A stretch of DNA of 64,000 bases from Paenibacillus piri (GTDB taxonomy: Bacteria > Bacillota > Bacilli > Paenibacillales > NBRC-103111): positions 620,001 through 684,000 of the forward strand of contig NZ_SMRT01000001.1 in the NCBI RefSeq assembly GCF_004354045.1, written 5' to 3'. Each line of letters begins with the position of its first letter. Position 1 is the stretch's first letter. The notes beneath the pieces were generated by a model. The model did no database searches. It was given only the letters and a program-made list of their open reading frames with translations, and was not told the origin of the DNA. Of this stretch, positions 26,237 to 34,407 are shown piece after piece. A program made the position numbers and the translations under genes.

Positions 26237-27844
26237 TCAGGAGCGGCCTTTTCTTCTGAGCAGCAGGGAGCCCGCCAAGGTCAACAGCGCGCCTGCCGCA
26301 TACATGCCGTAAGGAGCTTTCTCGCCGGTTTTCGGCAGCACCGAAAGATCCGCGTCCGACGGCTTCGACAAGACAGGCACCCCGCCGGCTTTGATGCCGC
26401 CGGTACCGTCTCCGCCTGCCGGTACGGTTGGCGCAGGCGCTCCTGAGCCGCTGCCGGCAGAACCGGACCCGCCTGTTCCGGACCCCGAACCCGACCCGGA
26501 TCCGCCTGTTCCGGAGCCCGAACCCGAACCCGACCCGGATCCGTTTGTTCCGGAGCCCGAACCCGATCCAGATCCGCCTGTTCCGGAGCCCGAATCTGAC
26601 CCGGACCCGGATCCGTTTGTTCCGGAGCCCGAACCTGACCCCGAACCCGATCCGCCTGTACCGGAGCCGGATCCGCCCGAACCTGTCCCTGAGCCTGTAC
26701 CGTTGCCGTTTGAGGAACCGGGCGTTTTGGAGCCGGATGTGCCGGACGAACCGATAATCTCATAGCCTTGATGTTCGGAGACGACCATATGCTGGGCCTC
26801 GCCATGATTTTCCGCAAGCGTAACTTTTTCGCCTGGTTGAATCTTATTGGAGCCGCCTAGATCCGTCCCTTCGATTCTCCAGTTCAAATTGACGACGGAA
26901 TCGCTTGTATTTTCGGCAATCCACGACCATGTGTTCGTCGTTTTATCGGTTGGGACCAGCGTGACATTCAGCTTTTTCATCACGACGGCGGACAGTTCCG
27001 CGGAGCTGCCGTTGACCGGCTTCCACGCGCCGCCGGATTCTTTGCCCCACAGTACGATGGACACGTCCTTAGCGGTGTTCTGGACGATTTCAAGACTGTA
27101 CAAATCGTTATTTTTCGGCAAATCGACTTCTACGCTCTGTTTTCCGGCGTTATAGCTGCCGTTCTTTTTCGTGTAGATGGTCCGCCCGTTATCGGTTTTT
27201 TTGTAGACAATGACGTCCAGATCGACAGGAGTTTTGCCCTCCGAAACCTGGAAGGTGACCGTCGCTTTGCCGGCTGCGTCCGTACTCGCTACATCCGTCA
27301 ATACTTTATCGCCGCGTACGGTTTTCTCCGAGCCGCCTACGGCGGCATTTTTGGCAAGCTTCCATTCTTTATCGGAGGATGCCCGCGTTGCGATTACGAC
27401 TCTGGAATTGTCCGGACGTTTGTACGAAGCTTCCAGCACATATTCTTCCGGCTTGGGAGGCAGCTCGATAGCGATGGAATATTGGCCCGACGTATATGTA
27501 CCTGTTGCTTTGGAATAAAGGGCGGTGCCGGTAGCCGTCTTTCTGTAACTGAAGAAATCGATATCGGTCGCATCTTTCAAATTGGATACCGAAAAGGAAA
27601 TGATGCGCTTGCCGGCGTCCTCCGCGTCGGAAATCGCCGAAATATCGACGCTGGTCGCGGCCGTCTGGATTGCCGCAGAAGCAGTCGAGCTCCCGGTATT
27701 CGACTTGGTTTGCGAATCCACTGCGTATACGGATGTACCCACATTGTCCGCCAGAGCGGGCGCAGTAAGGCTAAGGAGCGCCAATGTGCTCCCCATCACC
27801 CAAAACGCAGGCTTTCTCATTCGCTTGGATACGTTTTTTTTCAT
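26237..27844 (-). CDS. LPKTG-anchored cell-surface protein with Gly/Ser repeat stalk
   Basis: A 535-residue secreted, wall-anchored protein of unknown role. It has a signal peptide ending near ALADN, then two related beta-rich domains of about 115 residues each. The second (FQVSEGKTPVDLDVIVYKK) clearly resembles the first (FSVSNLKDATDIDFFSYRK). A third smaller domain follows, then a long stalk of Gly-Ser-Thr-Asn repeats, then LPKTG (about residue 503), a hydrophobic helix and a basic tail (LLRRKGRS). The stalk DNA is itself repetitive. It is probably the main substrate of the sortase gene downstream. Confidence 0.88.
   Translation of the reverse strand: MKKNVSKRMRKPAFWVMGSTLALLSLTAPALADNVGTSVYAVDSQTKSNTGSSTASAAIQTAATSVDISAISDAEDAGKRIISFSVSNLKDATDIDFFSYRKTATGTALYSKATGTYTSGQYSIAIELPPKPEEYVLEASYKRPDNSRVVIATRASSDKEWKLAKNAAVGGSEKTVRGDKVLTDVASTDAAGKATVTFQVSEGKTPVDLDVIVYKKTDNGRTIYTKKNGSYNAGKQSVEVDLPKNNDLYSLEIVQNTAKDVSIVLWGKESGGAWKPVNGSSAELSAVVMKKLNVTLVPTDKTTNTWSWIAENTSDSVVNLNWRIEGTDLGGSNKIQPGEKVTLAENHGEAQHMVVSEHQGYEIIGSSGTSGSKTPGSSNGNGTGSGTGSGGSGSGTGGSGSGSGSGSGTNGSGSGSDSGSGTGGSGSGSGSGTNGSGSGSGSGSGTGGSGSGSGSGTGGSGSAGSGSGAPAPTVPAGGDGTGGIKAGGVPVLSKPSDADLSVLPKTGEKAPYGMYAAGALLTLAGSLLLRRKGRS
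26440..26715 (-). repeat. Tandem GC-rich repeats coding the Gly/Ser stalk
   Basis: Imperfect units coding runs such as GSGSGTGG, GSGSGTNG and GSGSDSG. Such repeats change length easily by slippage, so stalk length may vary between strains and the assembly may be less reliable here. Confidence 0.85.
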
Positions 27845-28005
27845 ACAATCACCTCGTTATGGAATATGAATCTTACATTAGATCATGTATATGTATTCTT
27901 CAAACTATTAAACCAATTCGAAGCAATTCAATCGAATAAGTCCGCGTGCTTTTTGAAAAAATTTTCCAAAATTTTCTGCGGTCCGCTTTGGCTTGCATGT
28001 CCGCT

Positions 28006-28039
28006 ACTAACTATAACGTAAGTTAGTCAACTATAGTTG
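28006..28039. promoter_or_regulatory. Adjacent inverted repeats between the LPKTG gene and the aldo/keto reductase gene
   Basis: ACTAAC (28006-28011) faces GTTAGT (28022-28027), and directly beside it lies the perfect palindrome CAACTATAGTTG (28028-28039). They sit just upstream of a promoter for the reductase gene. They look like operator sites for a dimeric repressor or activator that is not encoded next door. Confidence 0.55.
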
Positions 28040-28044
28040 CGTTA

Positions 28045-28073
28045 TTTTGACTTTACGGTTTACAAGGTATAAT
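28045..28073 (+). promoter_or_regulatory. Promoter of the aldo/keto reductase gene
   Basis: TTTTGA (28045-28050) with 17 bp to TATAAT (28068-28073). TTGACT at 28047 gives a closer -35 but only 15 bp of spacer. It lies 48 nt before the start codon. Confidence 0.6.
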
Positions 28074-28121
28074 GAGACCATAGAAGGCAAAAATGTGCCA
28101 TGGAATAGAGGAGGAACACAG

Positions 28122-29105
28122 ATGCAATATCGGCAATTGGGATCGACGGAGCTTTCCGTCAGCGAGGTGAGCTTCGGCACATGGGCGATCGGCGGAGCTT
28201 GGGGGAAGGTCGACGACAACGAGTCGCTGCGCGCCTTGGCGCGCGCTATGGATGCGGGCGTCAATTTTTTCGACACGGCGGATGTGTACGGCGACGGCCA
28301 CAGCGAGCGGCTGCTGGCGAAGGCAACCAAAGGCAAAGAGGACCGCATTCATATTGCCACCAAGTTTTGCCGTGCGGGTAACATTCATGACCCGGCGATT
28401 TATACCGAGGCATCTGTCAGGGCCTATTGCGAGCAAAGCTTGAAACGGCTGGAGCGCGAGCGGATTGATCTGTATCAAATTCATTGTCCGCCCATTGAGA
28501 TTTTACGCGACGGGTCGGTATTTGCAGTGCTCGATAAGCTGCAGCGGGAAGGAAAAATACGCCATTACGGCGTCAGCGTGGAGACGGTCGAGGAAGGCTT
28601 GCTCTGCCTGGAGTCGCCGGGAGTCAAAGCGCTGCAAGTCATTTATAATTTGTTCAGACAAAAACCGCAGCGGCAGTTGTTCCCGAAGGCGAAAGAGCAG
28701 GGTGTCGGAATTTTGGTCCGGCTGCCGCTCGCTAGCGGCTTGCTGACGGGCAAATTCAAGGTGGACTCCGTGTTTGAGGAAGGCGACCACCGCAATTTTA
28801 ATCAAAACGGAGACAGCTTCAACGTCGGCGAAACGTTTGCCGGCCTGCCGTTCAAGAAAGGCGTTGCATTAAGCCGCGAGCTGGCTTGGATCGCCGAGGG
28901 CAGAGGCAACATGACGCGGGCCGCGCTGCGCTGGATTCTCGATAACCCGAATATCACATGCGTGATCCCGGGCTTTAAAAATGTCGCTCAGGTAGAGGAC
29001 AACTTGGGCGTGCTGGAGGCTCCGTCCTTTAGCGCTGCCGAGCTTGAGCGGCTGCAGTCGTTTTACGAGCAGGAAGTGCATGCGCATATCCGGGGCGGCT
29101 ATTAA
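28122..29105 (+). CDS. Aldo/keto reductase
   Basis: NAD(P)H-dependent oxidoreductase of about 327 residues with a TIM barrel. The catalytic tetrad is visible: Asp and Tyr in FFDTADVYGDGHSE, Lys in IATKFC and His in YQIHCPP. The C-terminal cofactor-binding stretch CVIPGFKNVAQVEDN is also standard. Substrate is unknown. ATG 28122 follows AGAGGAGGA by 6 nt; upstream in-frame codons lie within the promoter. The nearby palindromes suggest inducible expression. Confidence 0.9.
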   Translation: MQYRQLGSTELSVSEVSFGTWAIGGAWGKVDDNESLRALARAMDAGVNFFDTADVYGDGHSERLLAKATKGKEDRIHIATKFCRAGNIHDPAIYTEASVRAYCEQSLKRLERERIDLYQIHCPPIEILRDGSVFAVLDKLQREGKIRHYGVSVETVEEGLLCLESPGVKALQVIYNLFRQKPQRQLFPKAKEQGVGILVRLPLASGLLTGKFKVDSVFEEGDHRNFNQNGDSFNVGETFAGLPFKKGVALSRELAWIAEGRGNMTRAALRWILDNPNITCVIPGFKNVAQVEDNLGVLEAPSFSAAELERLQSFYEQEVHAHIRGGY

Positions 29106-29143
29106 CAGGCTGTTCTGCAAACAAATAGGCTCAGCCAGAAGGG

Positions 29144-29177
29144 TCCCCGTTTCCGGTATGGAGACGGGGATTATTTT
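29144..29177 (+). terminator. Terminator after the aldo/keto reductase gene
   Basis: TCCCCGTTTCC pairs with GGAGACGGGGA (one G-T pair) and is followed by TTATTTT. Confidence 0.75.
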
Positions 29178-29225
29178 CGTGTGCCGGCTCAAGCGCTTAT
29201 TTTTCATGCGATGGTTGGAAAAGGA

Positions 29226-29254
29226 TTGATAACCGGGCGGCTTTACACTATACT
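29226..29254 (+). promoter_or_regulatory. SigA-type promoter of the mgtC-lacI unit
   Basis: TTGATA (29226-29231), 17-bp spacer, TATACT (29249-29254). A LacI/CcpA-type operator lies about 22 nt downstream of the -10 box. Confidence 0.7.
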
Positions 29255-29275
29255 AGCAAGAAAAAGACGTTAGGG

Positions 29276-29289
29276 GAAAGCGCTTTACT
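29276..29289. promoter_or_regulatory. cre-like or LacI-type operator upstream of mgtC-like gene
   Basis: GGAAAGCGCTTTAC has the palindromic core AAAGCGCTTT, which matches most of the cre consensus and also general LacI-family operators. A near copy (GGAAAGCGCTTAAC) lies after the iol promoter at 31507. Both sit just downstream of the -10 box, a position that suits repression. Confidence 0.6.
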
Positions 29290-29360
29290 GTCCGGCATTC
29301 GCATCCAGTTGCCTGCAACCTGAAACGTCATTCGGCGAAACGGAAAGAAGGGCTGCGCTG

Positions 29361-30044
29361 ATGATGTACGATATTTTGATAAAGCTGTGCATATCTTTGT
29401 TTTTAGGGTTTTTGATCGGGATAGACCGTCAGTTGAAGCATAAACCGCTCGGCATGAAAACGAGCATGGTTATTTCTGTCGCCAGTTGCCTTATTACGAT
29501 CGTATCGATCGAGTCGTCGCACCGGTTCGCGATTCCCGGGCAGACGAACATGGACCCGCTGCGGCTGGCCGCACAAATTGTGAGCGGCGTCGGTTTTATC
29601 GGGGCCGGGGTTATTTTGCGCCGGCAAAACGACGTTATTTCCGGGCTGACGACGGCGGCTATGGTATGGGCGGCTTCTGCGCTCGGCATCGCTTCGGGGG
29701 CGGGCTTTTATTATGAGGCGTCCGTGGCCGTGGTTCTGATTATCGTGTCCGTAAATTTGCTGCCGCTGGTTATCAAGCTGTTCGGACCGACCAAATTAAA
29801 TGAGCGCGATCTATCCTTGAATGTCGTCGTGGAGCACATTGACGCGATGACCGCCTTGATCGGGCAGCTGCAAAACGAATCGATGCGCGTCAAGCACAGC
29901 AAGGTGAAGGATGTGAATGACGATCTCCAGCAAATTCATCTGGTCATCTCGGCATCCAGCAAAGTTCCGATTACCGAGGTTTATCAAAAAATCCGGCAGC
30001 TGCAGCATGTGAAAGCCGTCGAGGTGGAATATATCAGCTCGTAG
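29361..30044 (+). CDS. MgtC/SapB-family membrane protein
   Basis: A 227-residue protein with an N-terminal MgtC membrane domain of four to five helices (FLGFLIGIDRQLKHKPLGMKT carries the conserved IGxxRQxxxKxAG-like signature) and a C-terminal cytoplasmic ACT-like domain from about residue 150. Related proteins are linked to magnesium or phosphate stress, but the function here is unknown. It is followed after 36 nt by a LacI regulator and probably shares its transcript. Confidence 0.85.
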   Translation: MMYDILIKLCISLFLGFLIGIDRQLKHKPLGMKTSMVISVASCLITIVSIESSHRFAIPGQTNMDPLRLAAQIVSGVGFIGAGVILRRQNDVISGLTTAAMVWAASALGIASGAGFYYEASVAVVLIIVSVNLLPLVIKLFGPTKLNERDLSLNVVVEHIDAMTALIGQLQNESMRVKHSKVKDVNDDLQQIHLVISASSKVPITEVYQKIRQLQHVKAVEVEYISS

Positions 30045-30080
30045 AAGCAGCGTATCAGGAAAGGGGAAGTAATTGATTTT

Positions 30081-31085
30081 ATGAAGCGCACCATATATGA
30101 TGTGGCCGACGCAGCGGGCGTCTCGATCGCTACCGTATCCAAGGTGATTAACGGAACAGGGCGCATCAGCGATAAAACGCGCAAGCATGTGATTGCCGTA
30201 ATGGACCGTCTGCAGTATAAACCGAGCATGGTCGCTTCCGCGCTGACAGGGAAGAGCACGTATACGATCGGACTTACGCTGCCCGATCTCGCCAACCCGT
30301 ACTTCGCGGAAATCGCCCGGGCGGTCGAGGACCGCGGCCATGAGTACGGCTTTAGTTTATTTATTTGCAGCACGGATAACGATCCGGAGAAGGAGGACCG
30401 ATACTTTTCCCTGCTGACGCAGAAGAGGGTGGACGGGATTATCGTGGCTACCCGCACGACCAAGGAGCTATTCCTCAAACAGCTTGTCCAAAGAAAAATA
30501 CCGATCGCCCTGATCGCCGGCGAAATGCCGTCGCTCGCGCTGGATGCGGTTATGGTGGACGATTACCTCGGCGGCTATCAGGCCGGTTCGCATTTGGTCG
30601 AATTGGGCCATCGGCGAATTGCCATATTGGCCGAGGATATGGAGCATGTCAGCAACCGGGAACGCATCCGCGGCTGCGTGCAGGCGATGCAGGATGCCGG
30701 CATCGCCAATGACGAAGCTCTGACGCGAGTCGGCGGGTTCTCGCTGGACACCGGCAGAGCCGCCGCCACCGGTCTGCTGACCGGTCCGGAGCCGCCGACG
30801 GCGCTGTTCGCCTGCAATGACCTGCTTGCCATTGCCGGCATTCAGGCGGCGCGGGAGCAGGGGCTGCAGGTGCCTGCGGATTTGTCGGTCGTCGGCTTCG
30901 ACAACACGATTTTGGCGACGATGATCGACCCGTCCCTGACGACGGTCGCCCAACCGACGCAGGAAATCGGCAGACAAGCGGTTGACCTGCTCGTTCAGGA
31001 AATCCGCGGCGAGAAAACGGGGAAGCAGCGTGCCGTGCTGCTGCCCGAGCTGATTGTGAGGCAGTCGACCGCAGCATTGCCATAG
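30081..31085 (+). CDS. LacI-family transcriptional regulator
   Basis: A 334-residue repressor. The N-terminal helix-turn-helix (IYDVADAAGVSIATVSKVIN) and the hinge helix (KPSMVASALTGKS) are intact, followed by a periplasmic-binding-like sugar domain with SLALDAVMVDDYLGG and SVVGFDNT landmarks. It may recognise the AAAGCGCTTT-type sites before its own unit and before the iol operon 470 nt downstream; CcpA is the other candidate. Effector is not known. Confidence 0.9.
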   Translation: MKRTIYDVADAAGVSIATVSKVINGTGRISDKTRKHVIAVMDRLQYKPSMVASALTGKSTYTIGLTLPDLANPYFAEIARAVEDRGHEYGFSLFICSTDNDPEKEDRYFSLLTQKRVDGIIVATRTTKELFLKQLVQRKIPIALIAGEMPSLALDAVMVDDYLGGYQAGSHLVELGHRRIAILAEDMEHVSNRERIRGCVQAMQDAGIANDEALTRVGGFSLDTGRAAATGLLTGPEPPTALFACNDLLAIAGIQAAREQGLQVPADLSVVGFDNTILATMIDPSLTTVAQPTQEIGRQAVDLLVQEIRGEKTGKQRAVLLPELIVRQSTAALP

Positions 31086-31125
31086 CAAGGGCGAGGCTTT
31101 GAGGCTTACTGCTGTGCCGTACGCG

Positions 31126-31234
31126 AGTGAACTCGTTCAGCTTTGCTGAACATCAATCAGATGGGGACTCTACCCCACCTGATATTCAAGGCCCACCTTG
31201 GAGGTGGGGGTCTTAACCCGATAAAGTCGTAATC
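31126..31234 (+). repeat. Dispersed repeat family 1, copy 1 (IS200/IS605-end-like)
   Basis: About 109 bp shared with 44656-44766 and 57470-57579 (both inverted relative to this copy). It starts AGTGAACTCGTTCAGC, with the hairpin GTTCAGC/GCTGAAC, then holds stems from ATGGGGACTCTACCCCAC and GCCCACCTTGGAGGTGGG (partly paired), and ends GATAAAGTCGTAATC. Structure and conserved ends resemble the right end or guide-RNA part of a TnpB-type element, with no protein gene left. It begins 40 nt after the LacI stop. Confidence 0.7.
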
Positions 31235-31266
31235 GAATAAATTAGGCAAACGCCGCATATAGGTAA

Positions 31267-31304
31267 GCATGCAGACCGTCCGGGCAGCCGGACGGTCTGC
31301 ATGC
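31267..31304. repeat. Perfect 17-bp inverted repeat (hairpin)
   Basis: GCATGCAGACCGTCCGG pairs perfectly with CCGGACGGTCTGCATGC around a 4-nt loop. There is no T-run, so it is not a classical terminator. It lies between the two repeat families, upstream of the iol promoter, and could still isolate the iol operon from the LacI gene. Confidence 0.8.
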
Positions 31305-31311
31305 ATTACCG

Positions 31312-31391
31312 GAAAGTATAAGTTCCATACTTTGCTTTGCAATTTTGATACACGAGCCCGCCATTGAAGGACGGCGAAACCGTTTATTATG
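31312..31391 (+). repeat. Dispersed repeat family 2, copy B (divergent)
   Basis: Shares AAAGTATAAG, CATACTTTGCTT, TTGATACACG and GAAGGACGGCGAAACCGTTTAT with copies A and C. It begins about 8 nt after the perfect hairpin at 31267-31304. Confidence 0.7.
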
Positions 31392-31464
31392 AGCGTTCTA
31401 CAGGGCGGCTCCGAATGGCTTGTGGCCGGGTGTCAGGAAGTTGCACTTTAGGCCATTTTGATGA

Positions 31465-31495
31465 TTGACAGTCGTAGTACACCTCATGGTATAAT
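31465..31495 (+). promoter_or_regulatory. Promoter of the inositol operon
   Basis: Consensus TTGACA (31465-31470) and TATAAT (31490-31495) with a 19-bp spacer, two longer than ideal, which suits a regulated promoter. Confidence 0.75.
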
Positions 31496-31506
31496 AAACC
31501 TGGCAG

Positions 31507-31520
31507 GGAAAGCGCTTAAC
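31507..31520. promoter_or_regulatory. cre-like or LacI-type operator after the iol promoter
   Basis: GGAAAGCGCTTAAC carries the same core as the site at 29276. It covers the expected transcription start, where a bound repressor would block RNA polymerase. Confidence 0.65.
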
Positions 31521-31556
31521 CTTCATTTAATTAAAACGTTAGGATGTGAGTTGTGC

Positions 31557-33419
31557 ATGGCAACGGTTCGCTTAACGATGGCGCAGGCATTAATCCGGTT
31601 TTTGAGTAATCAGTACATTGAGTTTGACGGGCAGGAAACCAAATGCTTCAAAGGCGTTATGGGCATTTTCGGTCATGGCAACGTGACGGGCGTCGGTCAG
31701 GCGCTGGAGCAGTATAAAGACGAAATCTTATATATTCAAGGCAAAAATGAACAAGGCATGGCACATGCGGCGATCGCTTTCGCCAAACAGAGCAACAGGC
31801 TGCAAATGTTCGCCTGCACCTCGTCGATCGGTCCGGGTGCGCTGAACATGGTGACGGCGGCCGGGACGGCGACGGTGAACCGCATTCCGCTGCTCCTGCT
31901 GCCGGGCGATACGTTTGCCAGCCGTCAGCCCGATCCGGTGCTTCAGCAAATCGAGTATCCGCTCGATTATACGGTGACGGCGAACGATGCGTTCAAGCCG
32001 GTCAGCAAGTTTTGGGACAGGATCGTCAGGCCGGAGCAGCTGATGTCGTCGGCCATTCAGGCGATGCGGGTGTTGACGGACCCTGCCGAGACCGGCGCCG
32101 TCACGTTATCGCTGCCGCAGGACGTACAATGCGAAGCGTATGACTATCCGGCGGACTTTTTCCGCAAGCGCGTGCATCGCATCGACCGCAAACCCGCCGC
32201 AGTCCCGGCCGTTGAGCGGGCCGCACAATTGATCGCCGGCAGGAAGCGTCCCGTGCTTCTGTGCGGCGGCGGCGTCCATTACTCGTTGGCGACCGAAGCG
32301 GTGCGCCGCTTTGCCGAGCGGTTCGGCATCCCCGTCGTGGAGACGCAGGCCGGCAAGAGCGCGATCTCGTGGGAGCATCCGCTCGCCTTTGGCGGCGTCG
32401 GTGTAACCGGGACGCTCGCAGCGAACCGCCTCGCCGCCGAAGCCGACCTGCTGCTGTGCGTAGGGACCCGGCTCGCCGATTTCGCTACGGCTTCCAAAAC
32501 CGCCTTCCATCCGGAAGCGGCGGTCGTTCATATCAACGTATGCCCGATGGATGCGTTCAAGCTGGAAGGGGCGGCGATTGTCGCCGATGCCGCGGCCGGA
32601 TTGGAAGCGCTGTCGGAACAGCTCGCCAAGCGGAATTACCGGTCTTCTTACGAAGCCGGAACGCTTGCCGCTTTACAATCGCAATGGAATGACGAGGTCG
32701 ACCGCCTGTACAGTCTCGACATGGAGCAGGGGCTGGCGCAGACGCGCGTGCTGGGCGAGATCAACCGGTTTATCGGTTCGAAGGACGTCATTGTTTGCGC
32801 CGCAGGCAGTCTGCCCGGCGATCTGCACCGCGTATGGAGGACGACGGAGCCGAAAACGTATCATATGGAATACGGCTTCTCCTGCATGGGCTACGAAGTA
32901 TCCGGCGCCTTCGGCGTGAGGCTTGCGGAGCCGGGCGGCGAAGTTTACGCGCTGGTAGGCGACGGCAGCTACCTGATGCTGCATTCCGAGCTAGTGACGA
33001 GCATTCAGGAAGGCCGCAAAATAACGGTTCTGCTGTTTGACAACCATGGCTTTCAATGCATTCACGGCTTGCAAACAAGTCAGGGCGGCGGCAGCTTCGG
33101 CAATGAGTTCCGCCGGCGCGGCGACGGGGCACGTCAGTTGAACGGCGATTATATGCCGATCGATTTTGCCGCCCATGCCCGCAGTATGGGAGCCGCCACG
33201 TATTCCGCCACAACCGTGGAGGAACTGCGCGACGCGCTTGCCAAGGCGAAGGCCGAGCCGGGCACTACGCTGGTCGATATCAAGGTGCTGCCCGGAACCG
33301 GCACCGACGGCTACGAATCGTGGTGGCATGTCGGCGTTTCCGAAGTATCCGAATCGGACAGCGTGCAGGCTGCCTACGAGAGCATGAAACGGAAGCGGGA
33401 AACCGCCAGAGCGTGGTAG
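31557..33419 (+). CDS. iolD: 3D-(3,5/4)-trihydroxycyclohexane-1,2-dione hydrolase
   Basis: ThDP enzyme that opens the ring of the inositol breakdown intermediate to 5-deoxyglucuronate. The 620-residue protein has the three-domain ThDP fold: the activating Glu in KNEQGMAHAAIAFA, a central Rossmann domain, and the ThDP motif GDGSYLML ending in DNHGFQCIHGLQ. ATG 31557 (MATVRLTMAQA) matches the usual IolD start. The 99 nt of open frame before it hold the promoter. First gene of the operon. Confidence 0.95.
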   Translation: MATVRLTMAQALIRFLSNQYIEFDGQETKCFKGVMGIFGHGNVTGVGQALEQYKDEILYIQGKNEQGMAHAAIAFAKQSNRLQMFACTSSIGPGALNMVTAAGTATVNRIPLLLLPGDTFASRQPDPVLQQIEYPLDYTVTANDAFKPVSKFWDRIVRPEQLMSSAIQAMRVLTDPAETGAVTLSLPQDVQCEAYDYPADFFRKRVHRIDRKPAAVPAVERAAQLIAGRKRPVLLCGGGVHYSLATEAVRRFAERFGIPVVETQAGKSAISWEHPLAFGGVGVTGTLAANRLAAEADLLLCVGTRLADFATASKTAFHPEAAVVHINVCPMDAFKLEGAAIVADAAAGLEALSEQLAKRNYRSSYEAGTLAALQSQWNDEVDRLYSLDMEQGLAQTRVLGEINRFIGSKDVIVCAAGSLPGDLHRVWRTTEPKTYHMEYGFSCMGYEVSGAFGVRLAEPGGEVYALVGDGSYLMLHSELVTSIQEGRKITVLLFDNHGFQCIHGLQTSQGGGSFGNEFRRRGDGARQLNGDYMPIDFAAHARSMGAATYSATTVEELRDALAKAKAEPGTTLVDIKVLPGTGTDGYESWWHVGVSEVSESDSVQAAYESMKRKRETARAW

Positions 33420-33455
33420 CGCTGCTGCAGTCTTAATCCAAGGAGGCTTAAGGTA

Positions 33456-34337
33456 ATGAAGGTCAAATACGGCATTTCCGCAATCAATTGGGTAAATGAG
33501 GATATTATGGCGCTTGGCGACCATTACACGGCAGAGCAAGTGTTATCGCAAATGTCGGAGCTGGGCTTTGAAGGGACCGAGTTTTGCCGCAAATTTCCGC
33601 GCGACCCCGACACGTTGAAGCAGCTGCTTTCCCGCTATGGGATGGTATTGACGTCGCAGTGGAAATCGGTCCATTTTAGCGATAGGTCCAAACATGCCGG
33701 GGAGCTGCAGTCGTTTCGCGAGCATGCCGACTTTTTATATGAGATGGGCTGCAAGCATGTCGTTACGTGCGAAACCGGCAATGCGTTTGAGGATTTGAGC
33801 AAAAACAGCGTGCATATCGAGCCGCTGACGGATGAGCAGTGGAGCGGCATGGTTGAAGGGCTTCACGAAGCGGGCCGTTACTGCAAGCAGCTCGGCATGA
33901 AGCTGGTCTATCATTTTCACGGGGAAACCGTCGTGGAGAGCAGGGAGGAAATCCGGCGTCTGATGGACGCGACCGATCCGGAGCTGGTTTACATGCTTTA
34001 CGATACGGGCCATGCGTATTTCGGAGGCAGCGATCCGCTGGAAATTTTGCAAGCCTACTATGATCGCATCCCCTATATCCATTTGAAGGATGTCCGTAAC
34101 GATGTACTGGAATGGAAGCGGGCGAACGGCATCCGGTTCCGCGAGGCGGTTCGCAAGGGCATTTTTACCGTGCCGGGGGACGGGGCCATCGATTTCGCGC
34201 CGATTTACAGCGAGCTGGCGAAGCGCGGCTATGAAGGCTGGATAACGATTGAGGCCGAGCAGGACCCTGCAATTGCTGAGCCTGTAACCTACGCGCGCAT
34301 CGCGAAGCAGTATTTGTCGCAGATTACGCCGGCTTGA
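33456..34337 (+). CDS. iolE: Myo-inosose-2 dehydratase
   Basis: Metal-dependent TIM-barrel dehydratase, 293 residues, that converts scyllo-inosose to the trihydroxycyclohexane dione used by IolD. It begins KYGISAINWVNEDI, typical for IolE, with KLVYHFHGETVVE, YMLYDTGHAYFGG and IHLKDVR around the metal site and a final Glu in WITIEAEQDP. AAGGAGG precedes ATG 33456. It lies 36 nt after iolD. Confidence 0.93.
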   Translation: MKVKYGISAINWVNEDIMALGDHYTAEQVLSQMSELGFEGTEFCRKFPRDPDTLKQLLSRYGMVLTSQWKSVHFSDRSKHAGELQSFREHADFLYEMGCKHVVTCETGNAFEDLSKNSVHIEPLTDEQWSGMVEGLHEAGRYCKQLGMKLVYHFHGETVVESREEIRRLMDATDPELVYMLYDTGHAYFGGSDPLEILQAYYDRIPYIHLKDVRNDVLEWKRANGIRFREAVRKGIFTVPGDGAIDFAPIYSELAKRGYEGWITIEAEQDPAIAEPVTYARIAKQYLSQITPA

Positions 34338-34407
34338 CGAAAAGGAACGCGTAAAGGTTAAGTAAATTTTTCAGGCTTGCAGTTTATTTTGAAAGAGGTC
34401 AGCACTT

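Noticed and set aside
26440-26715. Possible CRISPR-like repeat array
   Set aside because: The units are imperfect, continuous and in frame with a Gly/Ser coding stalk; there are no spacers and no cas genes.
26391-26765. Open frame on the plus strand coding a Pro/Glu/Asp-rich repeat protein
   Set aside because: It is the antisense shadow of the Gly/Ser stalk of the LPKTG protein. It has no ribosome site and its composition follows directly from the opposite strand.
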